This document shows positions 32,671-43,745 of a DNA stretch of 64,000 bases, piece after piece. The DNA is taken from NCBI GenBank assembly GCA_030386875.1, contig CM059579.1:18138484-18202483 (forward strand). The letters are read 5' to 3'. Positions within the stretch are counted from its first letter, which is position 1, and every line of letters begins with the position of its first letter. This DNA comes from Morinoia aosen (Eukaryota; Arthropoda; Malacostraca; Amphipoda; Talitridae). Made by a program: the position numbers and the translations under genes. A model generated the notes under the pieces. The model saw nothing but the letters and a program-made list of their open reading frames with translations, had not been told where the DNA came from and ran no database searches.

Positions 32671-34509
32671 GAAGTGGCAGAGTTCCTCAGGAGTAAATGA
32701 GGAAAAGATATGTGTGAGAGCAAATAAAAAATGGGAAGAATTTGAAATGAAGTCATAATACGGAAAAATAGGCTGAGCGATAAGAATGTTGAATTGATGA
32801 TAAATTAGGAAAAGATTAATTCACATAAAAAAATCCACGAATGAAGCACGTTCATATTTGAGTAGTTTGCAGAACCCAAGATACGTTAAGAAGTGAGAGA
32901 ATTTCAGGACATGGCCTCCTGTTGGCGGGAGCGAACGAACCTCTCGCAGCTCAGAGCTGGAAAAATTGCGTAGAACTTCCATACAGCAGCCTTTAGTTCA
33001 TATCTTTTGTACATTCAAACGCTGATTTATTGCAGGTCATTTCAAACTTTGTGAACTGGATGCCCGCATTTGAATTTGAACATAAATTCAAAGATACACC
33101 AATACTCAAATAACAGCGCAGTCTAAGTATGATATGTAGGCCATAAACCTAGAGCTTCTGCAGACGTCCGAAAAGCAGGACAACAAATATAAATTGGTTT
33201 CGATGGACTCAATTTATAGGCAACGGGTACATTTGCTCACACGTTTATTAGCCACGAATAAAATGATCTTGATTTAACTTAAAAAATAGATGAAGGAGAG
33301 GTGACTGTTTATCAATTACCTACATTTTACCGCAAAATTCCGCTCTGTGTCAAATGCACACACGTGATAATCAAAGCTCTAGCTGCTCGATTTTCGGGTT
33401 GCTCACGAGTAGAGTTTCATAGGAAAAAATCATTCAAACATTCAACTCACACTTGAACCAGGGAGAAGGAAAGTGCCTTCTGCCAAGAGGTATCTTCAAT
33501 AAAATAATTTTCAAGTGATATTAAAACCATCCATGACACACGAAAGAAAAAATTTTACCCGTGTCTCAATGAGTTCGAATCCTACACAGATGGTTGAGGC
33601 CATGATAATGGAATAGATTCGCATTTTTTACCATAGCTCGAATGCAGCTACTTAAAAATTATTTTACAAAAATTCACAGACAAACCTTTATCATTTCGTA
33701 ATTAAATAATAGTAAAGAAAATTCACCAAACCGTGACTACTGCCACTTACTGTACTTCAAGCTGAACTACAGCTTACAAATAATTTTTTAACTTCTATAA
33801 CATCCTCCACACGTGATTTACACGATAAGCAGACAAGTTCTCTTCAGAGTGGTTTGACTCTGCAGGTTTTTTGATATTTTACCGTGGTCGTAACATTCTA
33901 AAGCCATTTCATCGCACTGCTGTTCAAAGTTTGCCCTTTGATCACAGTATACGCCCATATGTTTCCCAATTATATATCGAAACACAAACCGTTTTCGTTG
34001 GACGAGATTAAAAGTATTCTATCCTTTTGAAATACGTTGCACCTATCGACAATTGAATTACAAGATAATACTCAATACATGAGTAAACAAAATCATATAA
34101 GACATCACGAGCAGTCGACGCTCAAATTTAATTCAAATCGGCTATTGTGAATCTAACTTCATGGAATCAAAACCTGCTTCACATGAGACACGCAATAATA
34201 AGAAGGATCTGCAGGGACGTCCTCGTTACAAAAAGTACGTATATTTACATGGCTGAAGCGCTAATGCGTTGGTATGAAATGGAATAAAAATGAATACGCA
34301 TATATAAATAAATAAGTATTAATCACCTCATGCAGAGTATTTACTACACGTACAATGCCATTCATTCACACAACATGCCGTGATGTGCGTACAACGAGAA
34401 GCAATCATCGTACGTTCAGCACTCGCAAACAATGACAATAATGTAACTCCATATCAGTGATAGTTAACAAAACAGACACGGTGCGCAAAAAACATCATTA
34501 AACATAGGA
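32671..34509. other. No feature recognised
   Basis: About 1.8 kb of AT-rich unique DNA without supported genes or repeats. Confidence 0.5.
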
Positions 34510-34734
34510 CACTTCGACTGCGACGTGAGCCATTGGTGGCTGTAAACTGAGGGAATTTTCATAATGCTGCTCACCGACCAGCAGTCACAAACTCATTTCA
34601 ATAAATAGTTAATCGAAACTAAATGAATGCACGATTAAGTTAATGTTTGTTATTTTCAATATTGCTTACTACAATTATTGACTTTATTTCGAGTTGAATA
34701 TTGAACTTAAACTTTACCTGCCAGAGTCGAAGAG
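34510..34734. mobile_element. piggyBac-type MITE, type 1, second copy
   Basis: Same length (225 bp) and internal sequence as 26878-27102: TTTTCATAATGCTGCT, TTAATCGAA, CTAAATGAATGCACGATT. Ends CACTTCGACTGCGAC and AGTCGAAGAG are recognisable, but the flanking TTAA sites are mutated. Confidence 0.8.
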
Positions 34735-34904
34735 ATAAGAGAACGATATGGACAGAGTCCAGAACTGTGTCACAGTGTGACGAAACCTTTACGCACACAA
34801 CAGCCGGGCGTCTGTGTCACGCTGATACTTTATCAAACACAAAACTTAAAAGCTGTTAACTTATGCCATGATGTACACGTATCTCAATTTTGAAGTTTCT
34901 CAAT

Positions 34905-35222
34905 TATGTTGCATAATAATTAAGGCGTACAAAATTTATGCTGTATAATAATAATGCTGCATAGTACCCACGCTGGATAAAACTCATGCTGTATAATAAC
35001 TATGCTGGATAACAATTATGCTGAATAATAACTACGCTGGATAATAATGCAGTTGAATAATAACTACGCTGGATAATAATGATATTGAATAATAACTACG
35101 CTGGATAATAATGATGTTGAATAATAACTACACTGGATAACAATTATGCTGAATAATAACTACACTAGATAACAATTATGTTGAATAATAAAAACACTGG
35201 ATAATAATGATGCTGAATAATT
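34905..35222. repeat. Irregular ~32-bp AT-rich minisatellite
   Basis: About nine units alternate GAATAATAACTAC(G/A)CTGG and ATAATAATGAT(G/A)TT; half-units of 15-17 bp are visible. Divergence rises toward the left edge. Confidence 0.85.
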
Positions 35223-36110
35223 ATGCCGCACCTCAGTATCAATCAGTACGACGTGAGACACAGGAGATGTAATGGAGGGACTGCGACACATGGCGCTCGC
35301 TGCCGCCTCATCCTCCATCCCCTGGAGAAGCTCAACGTGTGCATGTCAATTAGGGCGAGATCGATATGTCTGAGGGAAGATCCGCCGCCAAAATGGATGA
35401 AGTGCGAGAAGCCCTCGCAAAAGCGAGCAATGACGCACCGCATCGCGATCGTTCCCGCACTGAAAACTTCAGCAAATCAAGAAAACTTTAAACGCTTCAA
35501 TGATCAGAATGCGTGAGAAACACGAATATTTTAATAAGCTTCAACTACACCAGGTCGATAAACCTATAGCTCAATACGAGAAAGCGGGGCCGTTTAGTAA
35601 TACTGACATTTACCGGATAAAATTAATTAGCGATAAGATAATTGAGTGGAGAAGTGCGAGAAATGAACAAATAAATGAGACAGAAGCACCTCAACTCGAT
35701 CCTCCAACGAAATGCAAGGCAGCCAACGCAGCCTTGCACGTTCACCCCCTCACGTACCAGACAACCTCACAGCTTTCGTGTACTCTTGCAGCGACTGGAC
35801 ATTAATACCAATCCTGAAAAACAAAGTCAAGCAAATCGCTACAGCCCACACAGCATGCATGCTGTGCGCATGCAAAAGAAATTTTGCAGCAGGTTTGAAA
35901 GGTTGGAGCTTGGCATTTTTCATCCTCGGAGCTTGGCAACGACGAAATTTTTGAGTGTATCATGGACTCAAGCAGCGCTGCAGAGAACACTTTGGAATGC
36001 CTATCACACTTTGAAGGAAGCTTTCTTATTTTATCGTCACTCGGCGCTGTGTAAGCAGCAGCGCGAGACGCGGCCCCATCTTACGAGAGTGTTGTGACCA
36101 GCTCCCCTCT
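35223..36110 (+). pseudogene. Broken protein-like region, unrecognised
   Basis: GC-richer than its flanks. A small frame starts at ATG 35367 (MSEGRSAAKMDEVREALAKA) in good coding composition and stops at 35490. A second plus frame then stays open from about 35500 to 35805 (101 codons from 35500, with Lys, Gln and Glu-rich helical-looking sequence such as ISDKIIEWRSARNEQ). A third, 140-codon frame is open over 35675-36097. This looks like one or two genes broken by indels, on the plus strand. No family is recognised. Candidates are a mobile or viral relic or decayed cellular exons. Confidence 0.3.
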
Positions 36111-36380
36111 TACCCTCGCCACTTGCCTCCCAATCGGCAGTCCCCTCGGCCGCGATATCGACCGGCTCTTTACAGGCAAATTGAACAATTTGACGCTCGC
36201 GCATTTTTGAGACGAGGCGCGCGCCCCTTCTCGGCTCGCGTTTATATATATAGGCACGGTCAGAGCCTGGGAGAAGCAGAAAATAGCACACAAATCACGT
36301 TGAAAAGAAAGAGCTTCAAAGGCGTACGAAGAGAACGAAAGCAGACGATGCAGAATACGAGAGAACAAAGGCAGGAGAGA
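36111..36380. other. GC-rich pocket with TATA-like motif
   Basis: CpG-rich (AGGCGCGCGCCCC near 36214) followed by TTTATATATATAGG at 36241-36254 and TCAG at 36260-36263. The spacing between them (about 20 nt) is too short for a normal TATA-Inr pair. Frames are open on both strands. Confidence 0.2.
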
Positions 36381-36389
36381 TAACAAATG

Positions 36390-36770
36390 AGAATATGAAA
36401 ATTCCGGAAAACGTCGTAGCAAGTCTAAGAGAGGAAGCGAAAAAGACACTCAGTGATTCATCCACAAACTACATCAAATTGATTCCGGGTAGAAAATTAG
36501 ACACGGCAGCAAAAAAAATGGGTATCAACATCGGAATAATTTAGAAAACGCAAGACGAAAAAAAAAGCAGTTGAGAAAGTACTGTCAGAAAGAGGGATGA
36601 ACCATACCGACGCAGCTCAGGGTAGTTCGCCATGCAGACAACATCGTCGTCGATAAGATATGTGATCATGAGGGCGGAAAAATTTCCCGAAAACTAACGC
36701 GAAATTTGAGAAAATCATCAAACGCTGACGCGTACCACCTCCTTTGCAGGTGATTCATGGCTTAATTGCG
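36390..36770 (+). pseudogene. Broken protein-like region, unrecognised
   Basis: From about 36396 a plus frame reads like protein for some 48 codons (start KIPENVVASLREEAKKTL) and meets TAG at 36541. Beyond an A9 run at 36558-36566 a shifted frame again reads like protein to about 36750. It looks like a gene damaged at a homopolymer. Lies in the same cluster as 35223-36110. No family recognised. Confidence 0.3.
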
Positions 36771-36779
36771 CAAGAACAG

Positions 36780-37144
36780 TAAATTTGAAACTTAAGCTAC
36801 CTAAATTAGAAACGTTATTTGGAATCTTAACAAGAGACGACCACTCCCTAAATTAACAAGCACTGACAGCCCACAGTAATTTCGAAACACCTAAAAATAA
36901 AAAGTACTCACACGAGGGGCCAACAAACGCACAAGGACAAAGCACAAAACGAAGATAAAATTTTTGTAAACAAGAAACGAATCTGATGGATGGATGATGG
37001 ATGGGGCCCTTTGACGAATCCTTCAAGCCCCATTCGGCACGTAATTTTTATGTTTGATAAAATTCCCAGAAAGAGGCCAGGCACACCTCCTTTCCCGTGA
37101 ATCAGAAACTTCATCACTACCTTTTTACAGAATCCTCTAACATT
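36780..37144. other. No feature recognised
   Basis: AT-rich; a minus-strand frame (36908-37177, 89 codons) has no supporting evidence. Confidence 0.35.
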
Positions 37145-37630
37145 TTCAATCCAACTAGCTCTTCGTTGATGCAGCATTCTTCAACGGACGAATTCTACTG
37201 AAAAAGCTGGAGAAGCAGCGCGATGTGGGTACGCCACTCACAACCTCAGCCGTGGCGTGCAACCTTGCCATCACAGATATTAATTCATGCACCCTGGCTT
37301 ACATGAGCTCCCTAGCCGGGCGCAGGTTCGATACGGCGGCACCGCCAGGGGTATCGATGGCCATAATGGAACACCTCGCAAGTAATCCGGCCCCTCAGCC
37401 CCTGGGACCGACACAAAACCCGCTAAAGCTCGCAATCCTCCCTGGAAATTAGCGGCGGCAGCAGCAATCCTGACAGCGATCGATGAGAAAGAAGCGACGC
37501 TAGACCGCACCACAGAAACGCTATTATCAGCAGGTACACCAAGTTTTCTCTCGCTCCTGAAACAAAGCACAACGTTGCTGGGTCGCAAAGATTTGCGAAA
37601 ACGACAACGGGCATCGACTAGTTTTGGACA
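37145..37630 (+). pseudogene. Protein-like region with one frame change, unrecognised
   Basis: GC-rich with coding-like codon use on plus: the frame at 37225-37452 (75 codons, for example NLAITDINSCTLAYMSSLAG) ends in TAG. A neighbouring frame takes over at about 37440 with an Ala-rich start (LAAAAAILTAIDEKEATL) and stays open to about 37620. The switch without a splice signal suggests a frameshifted gene. Overlapping minus frames (118 and 63 codons) are probably shadows. Family unknown. Confidence 0.3.
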
Positions 37631-37639
37631 CAACATACC

Positions 37640-39278
37640 TCAAAGAGAATCCAACATGCAAAACTTGAGAATCGGTCAGCATTTTTATAAACATCGGTAT
37701 GTAAATTATCAGCTTATGTGCAAAAAGCATGCACAACCATGGAGACTATAAAACAGCTTGAATAAATATAAAATGCAAACAAGAAAAAGAGTAGAACACA
37801 AAATCAAGTCTTAATACGGATACGCGGTGCAACTGTAACTATTATCGTTTCAACACTTCAAAAAATTTTGACGCACAGCAATACTGACACATAAACTAAA
37901 AAAAAAACACGGAACTAAAACCTTAGTATATTTTAAACTCTAGATGAAAACAACACACAAATGGGAACGGGCTATTCGCACATATACTTACTGATGCGTA
38001 ATCAGTCAAACGCTCAAACTTATCAAGAGTCAAAAGATTTACTTAAAATATTTTATTATTTCTCAATATATTTATTAACGATATTCTAGGAAGTGTCTTA
38101 TTAATTCGAAAAAAACGTCAGCGTGCCACGGAAGAAGAAGAAGGATAAAATAAGTAATAAAGGCAATACGTACAAGGCCTCGTTTCTTTGGAACTATCGC
38201 TTTCTGACGTTAGTATAAATGTACTGCATGGTGCTCGAGCGTAAATATTGATGATTGAGAATGTGACTGTCCAAAATTTGTTTTCTCCTTCTACTTAGGT
38301 TATAGTGCGCGTCGTGACTGATGACATGGGACTCTGGTGCAACCCTAAAATGGGCTACACAATTCGTTCCTGTTCCTGTACTCTATTTTATTTTTTATTT
38401 CAATGGTCAGAGCGATGCAAGCTACGCAACAAATCGTTTATCTTATTCAAAAAACAAATAACTTTCGAAGAAAATTATTTTTGTAGTTCGTTTGTCGTAC
38501 TCCTCGCAATGGTTTAAAGAAATTTTCAAATTCATGCTCCTACAAGGCGCAAGTTTCACAAAATCTCCCCAAGGATAATAACTAATGAAACGACCGTTAA
38601 AATTTCAAAGAAATCATGCCACAATTAGGAACTAAAAAACAATGAAATTGAAAAGCAAAACGAAAATTAATGAAGAATTATACCTTCCCATAAATTTTTT
38701 ATCGCATGAATTTGAATGTGACCGATAAACAGGGACTACCTGCCGAGAATGACAGCAAAAACATCAAAAACAGTTTGCAGCAGTTTAGCGCAGTAAGTGT
38801 AGTTTAGAGAATATTTAGAGCAGTACATTTCCAACTGTTCTGACTGCAACGCAACTACCATGGCGACTATAGTATGTAGTTGAGGACAGTTAAATTAATT
38901 TTAAGTTACACGCGCGCTACTACAACACATATATACTGCCTGAGGCAACTATTGGCTAATAGTGGCCACATGCAGTAGCCAACGGCCACTGCTGCTCAGT
39001 GGAGTTCACAGCGCGAATACCCTACAGCGGTACAAAAAAAAAATGGTGGAAAGAGGACGTGACGTTGGTATCGCTACACTGCCGACCACTATAGCACGAT
39101 ACGCTATCTATACCGCAGCGGTGGTAAAATAACTGCGCAGAGCTTTAGTCGGGTAATGATCTCCATGACAGTTTCAAATTCAGTTCAAATTTCCACAGTA
39201 ACTTGACACAATGAATGCACTTTAGAGCTCCCCCAACGTAAATTTCGAATTGTTCATTATTACGAATCTTAAAGTTGT
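37640..39278. other. No gene recognised
   Basis: AT-rich. A GC-richer patch at 38920-39130 has a self-complementary GCAGTAGCCA / GGCCACTGC segment, but no element ends could be fixed. Confidence 0.4.
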
Positions 39279-39650
39279 ATTAGATTATAAACTAGTTTCA
39301 GCCTCCCTAACAACTACTACGGTGGTCCAAAAGAGAGGAAGGATGAAGGCACCTTTCAGTGTGGAGTAATAGGAAGACGGAATCTATGCATAAGGTGTTT
39401 CCCACATAAGATCCCCTGCGCTTAGAAACAAGAAGTTGAGAAGGAAGGCTTTAGAACAAATAAAAGTTGGAGAAATAACCAGAAGAACTGAAATACAGCA
39501 CAGCAGTGAACCGAAAATATTATTTTTAACAAAACACAAAGTTCAAACTATTACAACAAAAAGACCTATCTACTTCTAAGCTCGGGATCCCACATTTTTC
39601 ACCCAGGAAAGCTGATTCCATAGATACAATAGTTGCATCCCCCGGAGGAT
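39279..39650 (-). repeat. Retroposon copy 9
   Basis: Begins TATTAGATTATAAACTAGTTTCAGCCTCCC; has ACCTTTCAGTGTGGAG and ends GATACAATAGTTGCATCCCCCGGAGG. Same orientation as the others; no clear target-site duplication. Confidence 0.85.
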
Positions 39651-40113
39651 GAATTCCTAACTTCGTAGCCGATATAGTTGGACATGAAAATCTTCGGGAC
39701 CAAACCAATAAAATGCAGCTACAGTCATCGATATCTAGGAACCCTGAATTTTGGGCATTGCTGATATCAACACACACTGATTAATTATTTAGCATAATCT
39801 CCTGTAACTCGCTCGCGTTGAATGAACATCTTCATTCCACGAAAGACTCAGATGCATAACTCGACTATACTCGTAGTATGTAGGAAGCAACACTATTGTC
39901 CTAAAATAAAAGCAAAAACCTTAAGGCAGGTTTTAATCAACTGAAATTTAACTAAACGTTGAAAATACAGATTGCCTCGTACATTTATCCTAAATGCCGG
40001 TAGACAGGATACACAACGAAGTTTTGACATTTCAATCTTAATATGGCAACTATTTTGATAATAACGGTGAAAAACGATACGTTGAGAAGGTGGCCTAGCG
40101 AATGCGCATCAAC

Positions 40114-40361
40114 ACTTCCGACTGCGTTTTCGCGGTTGTAACGGTTGGTTTGGTTAAGTTGTAAGTAGCGGAATTGGGAAATGGACTTTACTGCTCGAAT
40201 ACATTTCTATAAGACATATGGAAAACAAAATTGCAGGATTACACTTTAACTCATATTTTTAAAAAGGTTGCGCAACATATGAAATTCTCTACATTTATAC
40301 CGGTATGTAAATGACATATTTACTAAGTGGTACACATATGTCCCAATACGCAGTCGACGTG
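40114..40361. mobile_element. piggyBac-type MITE, type 2, inverted copy
   Basis: 248 bp, inverted relative to 44370-44626: GACTGCGTTTTCGCGGTTG at its left end matches the right end of that copy. TTAA follows at 40362-40365; the left site is TCAA (40110-40113). Confidence 0.8.
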
Positions 40362-40443
40362 TTAACATTGTAGTGCTCTAGAGAATGAGAGAGAGAGAAA
40401 GAATGCAAAGAAAGTGTGTGTTGTGTATGGGAGTAGGGAGTAA

Positions 40444-40659
40444 ATGGAGAAAAACAAAGCCGAGGGGGTTATAATGATGGAGGAAAGGTTGAGAATGGCT
40501 GCCTCAGAAGCAAAGTGCAGTAGCAGGAGGCCGGGATCACAGGATACCGTAATCTGCACCGCGATCCTCGAGAGACACGCGCTAAAACGGCCACTATCAG
40601 CCAGCTGGATCAAGCCCCGTTCGCACGGAGGCGAGCTCACCTCAGGGAACACCTTCTGA
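40444..40659. other. GC-rich pocket with strong minus-strand donor
   Basis: Open on plus (71 codons) and minus (101 codons). On minus, CCCTGAG|GTGAGC (donor at 40640) matches a splice donor. It lies 75 bp downstream (minus sense) of the candidate first exon at 40734-40818, so it may belong to the same transcript, for example as an alternative exon end. A preceding microsatellite-like GAGAGAGAGA lies at 40386-40400. Confidence 0.25.
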
Positions 40660-40733
40660 TTTATCACTCACGGTTGAGCAGCTAAGCTTCGCTTCTGCTC
40701 CCTGTCCCTGCATGCCTCGCAAGCAACACTTAC

Positions 40734-40818
40734 TGTTCCACGGCAGCTTCTTGTTCTTTCTCCCATCAGGCTTCGAGTCTAATGCATGATCTCGGTCCGG
40801 CGCATCTTTGGACCTCAT
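40734..40818 (-). CDS. Candidate first coding exon, charged N-terminus
   Basis: On minus, an ATG at 40818 opens a frame of 28 codons that ends at a donor GGAACA|GTAAGTG (intron from 40733). The product start, MRSKDAPDRDHALDSKPDGR, is highly charged, followed by a basic RKNKKLP stretch. Codons are G/C-rich at position three, unlike the surrounding DNA. Without splicing, the frame runs about 40 codons further to a TGA that overlaps another donor-like site at 40640. Parent gene not recognised; no downstream exon is identified. It could be an N-terminal exon of a nuclear or cytoplasmic protein, or a chance match. Confidence 0.35.
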
Positions 40819-41087
40819 GTTTAGAGTTTGAAGACCACTTTCTTAACCTGTTTCTTCTGACACTTTCCTGGTATTTATGGGTGATCAGCACTTGTAAAGA
40901 ATTTAATATTCTATATAAGTGATGACTTCTTCAAAACGCAATGCTATACAACAATGAAGTATATCGTCAGTCATAGCTTACACTACAGTTTATGTCAACT
41001 TCTCATGGGCCCAGTAATTGTTCCATCATTGGTCGGACTTGCTCATAATAAGGCAATCTACTTCAAAATTTAAATAATGAACAGCGC

Positions 41088-41291
41088 ATGAAACTGCTAA
41101 CAGCTGCAGCAGTGATCTCGGAAGAAAAACGGATCAGAAAGCTTTACTTTAAACAATTTAGAAAATCAATTTTTAAGAGGATAAAACTTTATCGATTTGT
41201 TAAACCTATTGAAACTTCCATGCAAAATGGAACTTCAATTTCAGGAGGAAATTTTGAAGATCCAGCGCGACACGCGAGGCTGCATGATTAG
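41088..41291 (+). CDS. Unrecognised 67-codon ORF
   Basis: ATG-initiated plus frame with a basic centre (EEKRIRKLYFKQFRKSIFK). No recognised domain, poly(A) signal or splice sites. The flanks are AT-rich and feature-poor. Confidence 0.2.
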   Translation: MKLLTAAAVISEEKRIRKLYFKQFRKSIFKRIKLYRFVKPIETSMQNGTSISGGNFEDPARHARLHD

Positions 41292-41578
41292 CTGGCTCGT
41301 TCAGAATGATGGAGTAATGCAAAGAATGTTTACTAACATATTTATTTGATCAGATACAAAACAAACATTTATTCTATAAAATAAGTAAAAAAAGGTGAAA
41401 GCTAGAAATGACATGGTGTTAAATATCTTAAAAATGTTTCGTTCGGTTGCTTTGGAATTTCCTCCGCGCAAATTTGCTACATACATTATAAATGACTTAA
41501 GCCACAACACAGCTTCTTCACTAAATTGAATGCGTTACGTACCAATCAAATACAAGAGTCAGAAAATTACTATCCAAT

Positions 41579-41806
41579 ATGAGCAGCAAAAAAAAACCCA
41601 CGAGTATAATTATAGGGAGTGAAAGCATGACCTGTGTTCAGGGCGGTGCTTTCAACTCCAATGATATAGTTTTGATAAGAACTATGTATGCTGCTAGCAC
41701 AGGCATTTGTGCAACACCCACGTCGACAGCTCCTTTATACGTAAATCGTCCTCCCGACCCCACATCCCCCAACGATCGAGCTGGGCTGAGCACGCAGCAA
41801 TTTTGA
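41579..41806 (+). CDS. Hypothetical 75-residue ORF with nearby poly(A) signal
   Basis: A plus-strand frame from ATG 41579 (MSSKKKPTSIIIG) to TGA 41804-41806. The composition looks like a folded protein in its middle and turns Pro/Thr/Asn-rich at the C-terminus (NRPPDPTSPNDRAG). The frame is open back to about 41523, so a longer N-terminus or exon is possible. An AATAAA lies about 36 nt after the stop (41842-41847). No family is recognised. Like the ORF at 17717-17998, it has a compact single-exon layout. It may be a small real gene, a terminal exon, or a relic. Confidence 0.3.
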   Translation: MSSKKKPTSIIIGSESMTCVQGGAFNSNDIVLIRTMYAASTGICATPTSTAPLYVNRPPDPTSPNDRAGLSTQQF

Positions 41807-41980
41807 AACTATAAAAACAGAAACTAAATTTACAAGTTTAGAATAAAATACAACCTTATTTCGGCAGTTTTATCTGCTAATACAGTTCCCATGAATTCAT
41901 CGTGTTTCCAGGAATGTGTGCTAAACGACCAGGAGAATGGTCATATAAAACCTATGCATCGTTTTTCATGACCTGAGGAT

Positions 41981-42010
41981 AAAATTCACCGATTATAATC
42001 GGTGAATTTT
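41981..42010. repeat. Perfect 30-bp palindrome
   Basis: The half-site AAAATTCACCGATTA is followed at once by its exact reverse complement, with no spacer. It lies about 10 bp left of the large palindrome that follows. Confidence 0.97.
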
Positions 42011-42019
42011 CTGTTTTTT

Positions 42020-42417
42020 CTGTTTTTTCAGCACCTACTACTTTCTTCTTCATTTTTTATTTTTTTTGTAGTTTTTTTTTTGCATCTTGTGCATGAATTC
42101 TGCGTTCCCTTAACTCCATAATAAATGGTGCCGTTCTCTTTACTCTCTTTAGAACGCCTTTATTTGCAGTTAGGAGTGCGTAAACAAACAAATAATGTAA
42201 TCTGATTTTGGATAATAATTATTATCCAAAATCAGATTACATTATTTGTTTGTTTACGCACTCCTAACTGCAAATAAAGGCGTTCTAAAGAGAGTAAAGA
42301 GAACGGCACCATTTATTATGGAGTTAAGGGAACGCAGAATTCATGCACAAGATGCGAAAAAAAACTACAAAAAAAATAAAAAATGAAGAAGAAAGTAGTA
42401 GGTGCTGAAAAACAGAA
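42020..42417. repeat. Large near-perfect palindrome (~198-bp arms)
   Basis: The left arm is the reverse complement of the right arm, with no spacer: the centre lies between 42218 and 42219 (GGATAATAA|TTATTATCC). The only differences I see are small length changes in A/T runs at the outer ends. Each arm is the tail-side half of a retroposon copy, so the locus is a head-to-head inverted duplication. A + T runs allow cruciform or long-hairpin formation. Confidence 0.95.
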
Positions 42418-42556
42418 TAGCAGTGAAACTGAAAACATTCGGTTTGGACCTATACAAAAAACTCTTTCTATTTCAACAAAAAAAGGCCTTAACTTCTAGC
42501 TCGGGACTTCACATATAGCCCTGGGATCGTTAACTCCCGTGGATCCAATAGTTGTA
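42219..42556 (-). repeat. Retroposon copy 10 (right arm of palindrome plus rest)
   Basis: Starts CAGATTACATTATTTG (diverged tail side), then AAGGCGTTCTAAAGAGAG, GAGTTAAGGGAACGCAGAATTC and AGTAGTAGGTGCTGAAAAAC, ending CCAATAGTTGTATCTCAATGAG. The left arm 42020-42218 is the only sequence of this family in the opposite orientation. Confidence 0.85.
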
Positions 42557-42830
42557 TCTCAATGAGCAGTAGTGCCCAAGCGCCCTATCAGACCTGAAAG
42601 CAATAGCGAAAATAACACACGTACGTCCGCACATACATTGCGAAATTAGCGCATTATTTCCAGCGGCTAAATTCGAGGGAAGTAAATTTCGCCACATTAG
42701 CAAAACTAATCGACGCAATTGGAAACATCGAAAGCTTTCAGCAGGAGCGCTACATTGCATGTTCAGAATTGGTAGCAAAATTTGAGCATTACGCCTCAAA
42801 AAACATTAGCGAGCACTGACCGCTTTGAAA
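42557..42830 (+). pseudogene. Broken protein-like region, unrecognised
   Basis: Plus frames read like protein with a change of frame near 42640: first LKAIAKITHVRPHIHCE-like sequence, then about 60 codons (for example LAKLIDAIGNIESFQQERYI) up to a TGA near 42820. A minus ORF of 89 codons overlaps. Style and composition resemble the fragment at 55704-56177, and both contain an Arg-Glu-Val segment followed by Leu/Ala-rich sequence, but I cannot show homology by eye. Confidence 0.25.
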
Positions 42831-42978
42831 CTCGTCTATCTCTACAAATGAGACTGGAGCACAAAAGAGTTATCAGAGGAGTTTAAATGCGAAGCTTTGT
42901 GCAAATTGCGCTCACAATAATTAACTGCTCGCTCAACTATCCCCGCGTTCTGTGTAAAAACGTGTAACTCGTGAAGAT

Positions 42979-43342
42979 TAGATTATAGATTATAAGTTAG
43001 TTTAAGTCTCCCTAACCGCTGCAGAAATAGAGCGTATCGAAGAGAGGAAGGAGGAAGGCACCATTTAGTATGGAGATAAGAAAATGAGGAATCTATGCAG
43101 AAAGGGCATAGAAACAGTAAGATGGGAAAGAAGTTCATGAAATAAGATAAAAGTTGAAGAAGAAAGTCAGAGGTGCTGAAAAACAGGACAGTAGTGAACC
43201 GAAAAAAGGTGGTCCTTAACATAACAAAAAACATTTTATTTCAACAAAAAGAAGGCCTACCTAACTCTCAGCTCGGGCCCTCACATTTTTCCCCTGGGAG
43301 CGCTAATTCCCATAGATACAATAGTTGTATCCCCCTGAGGGG
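42979..43342 (-). mobile_element. Retroposon copy 11, young, with 13-bp TSD
   Basis: About 364 bp. Left tail is TAGATTATAGATTATAAG; right end is GATACAATAGTTGTATC then CCCCCTGAGGGG. AACTCGTGAAGAT flanks both sides (42966-42978 and 43343-43355). Very close to the copy at 14174, sharing the GAGCGTATCGAAGAGAGGA and AGTCAGAGGTGCTG variants, so both probably come from one young source lineage. Confidence 0.94.
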
Positions 43343-43357
43343 AACTCGTGAAGATAA

Positions 43358-43745
43358 AACGCAGGCGCATGCTCTTTAGCTTGCGTAATGTCTCCTCTCG
43401 TGGGTGAGATAAAGAGCGATCGAGAGCCCGGGACAGTGAGGCAATACTAAACAATAGGCATATACTGCTTTTATTTGGAGTATAAAATAATGCAAAACCT
43501 TCATTTTCAAATGTAAATACTAAATAAAATACCGTTATTCATGATTTTCACCCACTTCCAAATGACTCTACATTATTAACCCCACTACATAGTTATTTCC
43601 GGCGCTCTGAATTTTGATACACCATTTACACCGAAGGGTCCGTAAATGGACCCGTAAGCGCATACCACAACTTCAATAAGAAGACCCTGGCCTTCTCAAG
43701 CGGCTCTATCAGATTACACCACAGGTTTTTAATTAATAATTAAGA
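43358..43745. other. No feature recognised
   Basis: Unique sequence between two retroposon copies. Confidence 0.45.

Noticed and set aside
31236-32756. 506-codon minus ORF rich in His, Ser, Thr and Phe
   Set aside because: It exists because no phase of the 29-bp unit has a stop on that strand. The 29-residue period mirrors the nucleotide unit, and flanking sequence adds no coding evidence.
36241-36264. TATA box plus TCAG as a promoter
   Set aside because: The spacing of about 20 nt is too short for a TATA-initiator pair and no gene start follows.
37325-37340. GGTTCGATAC as a tRNA B box
   Set aside because: Flanking sequence does not pair as a T arm and no A box lies upstream.
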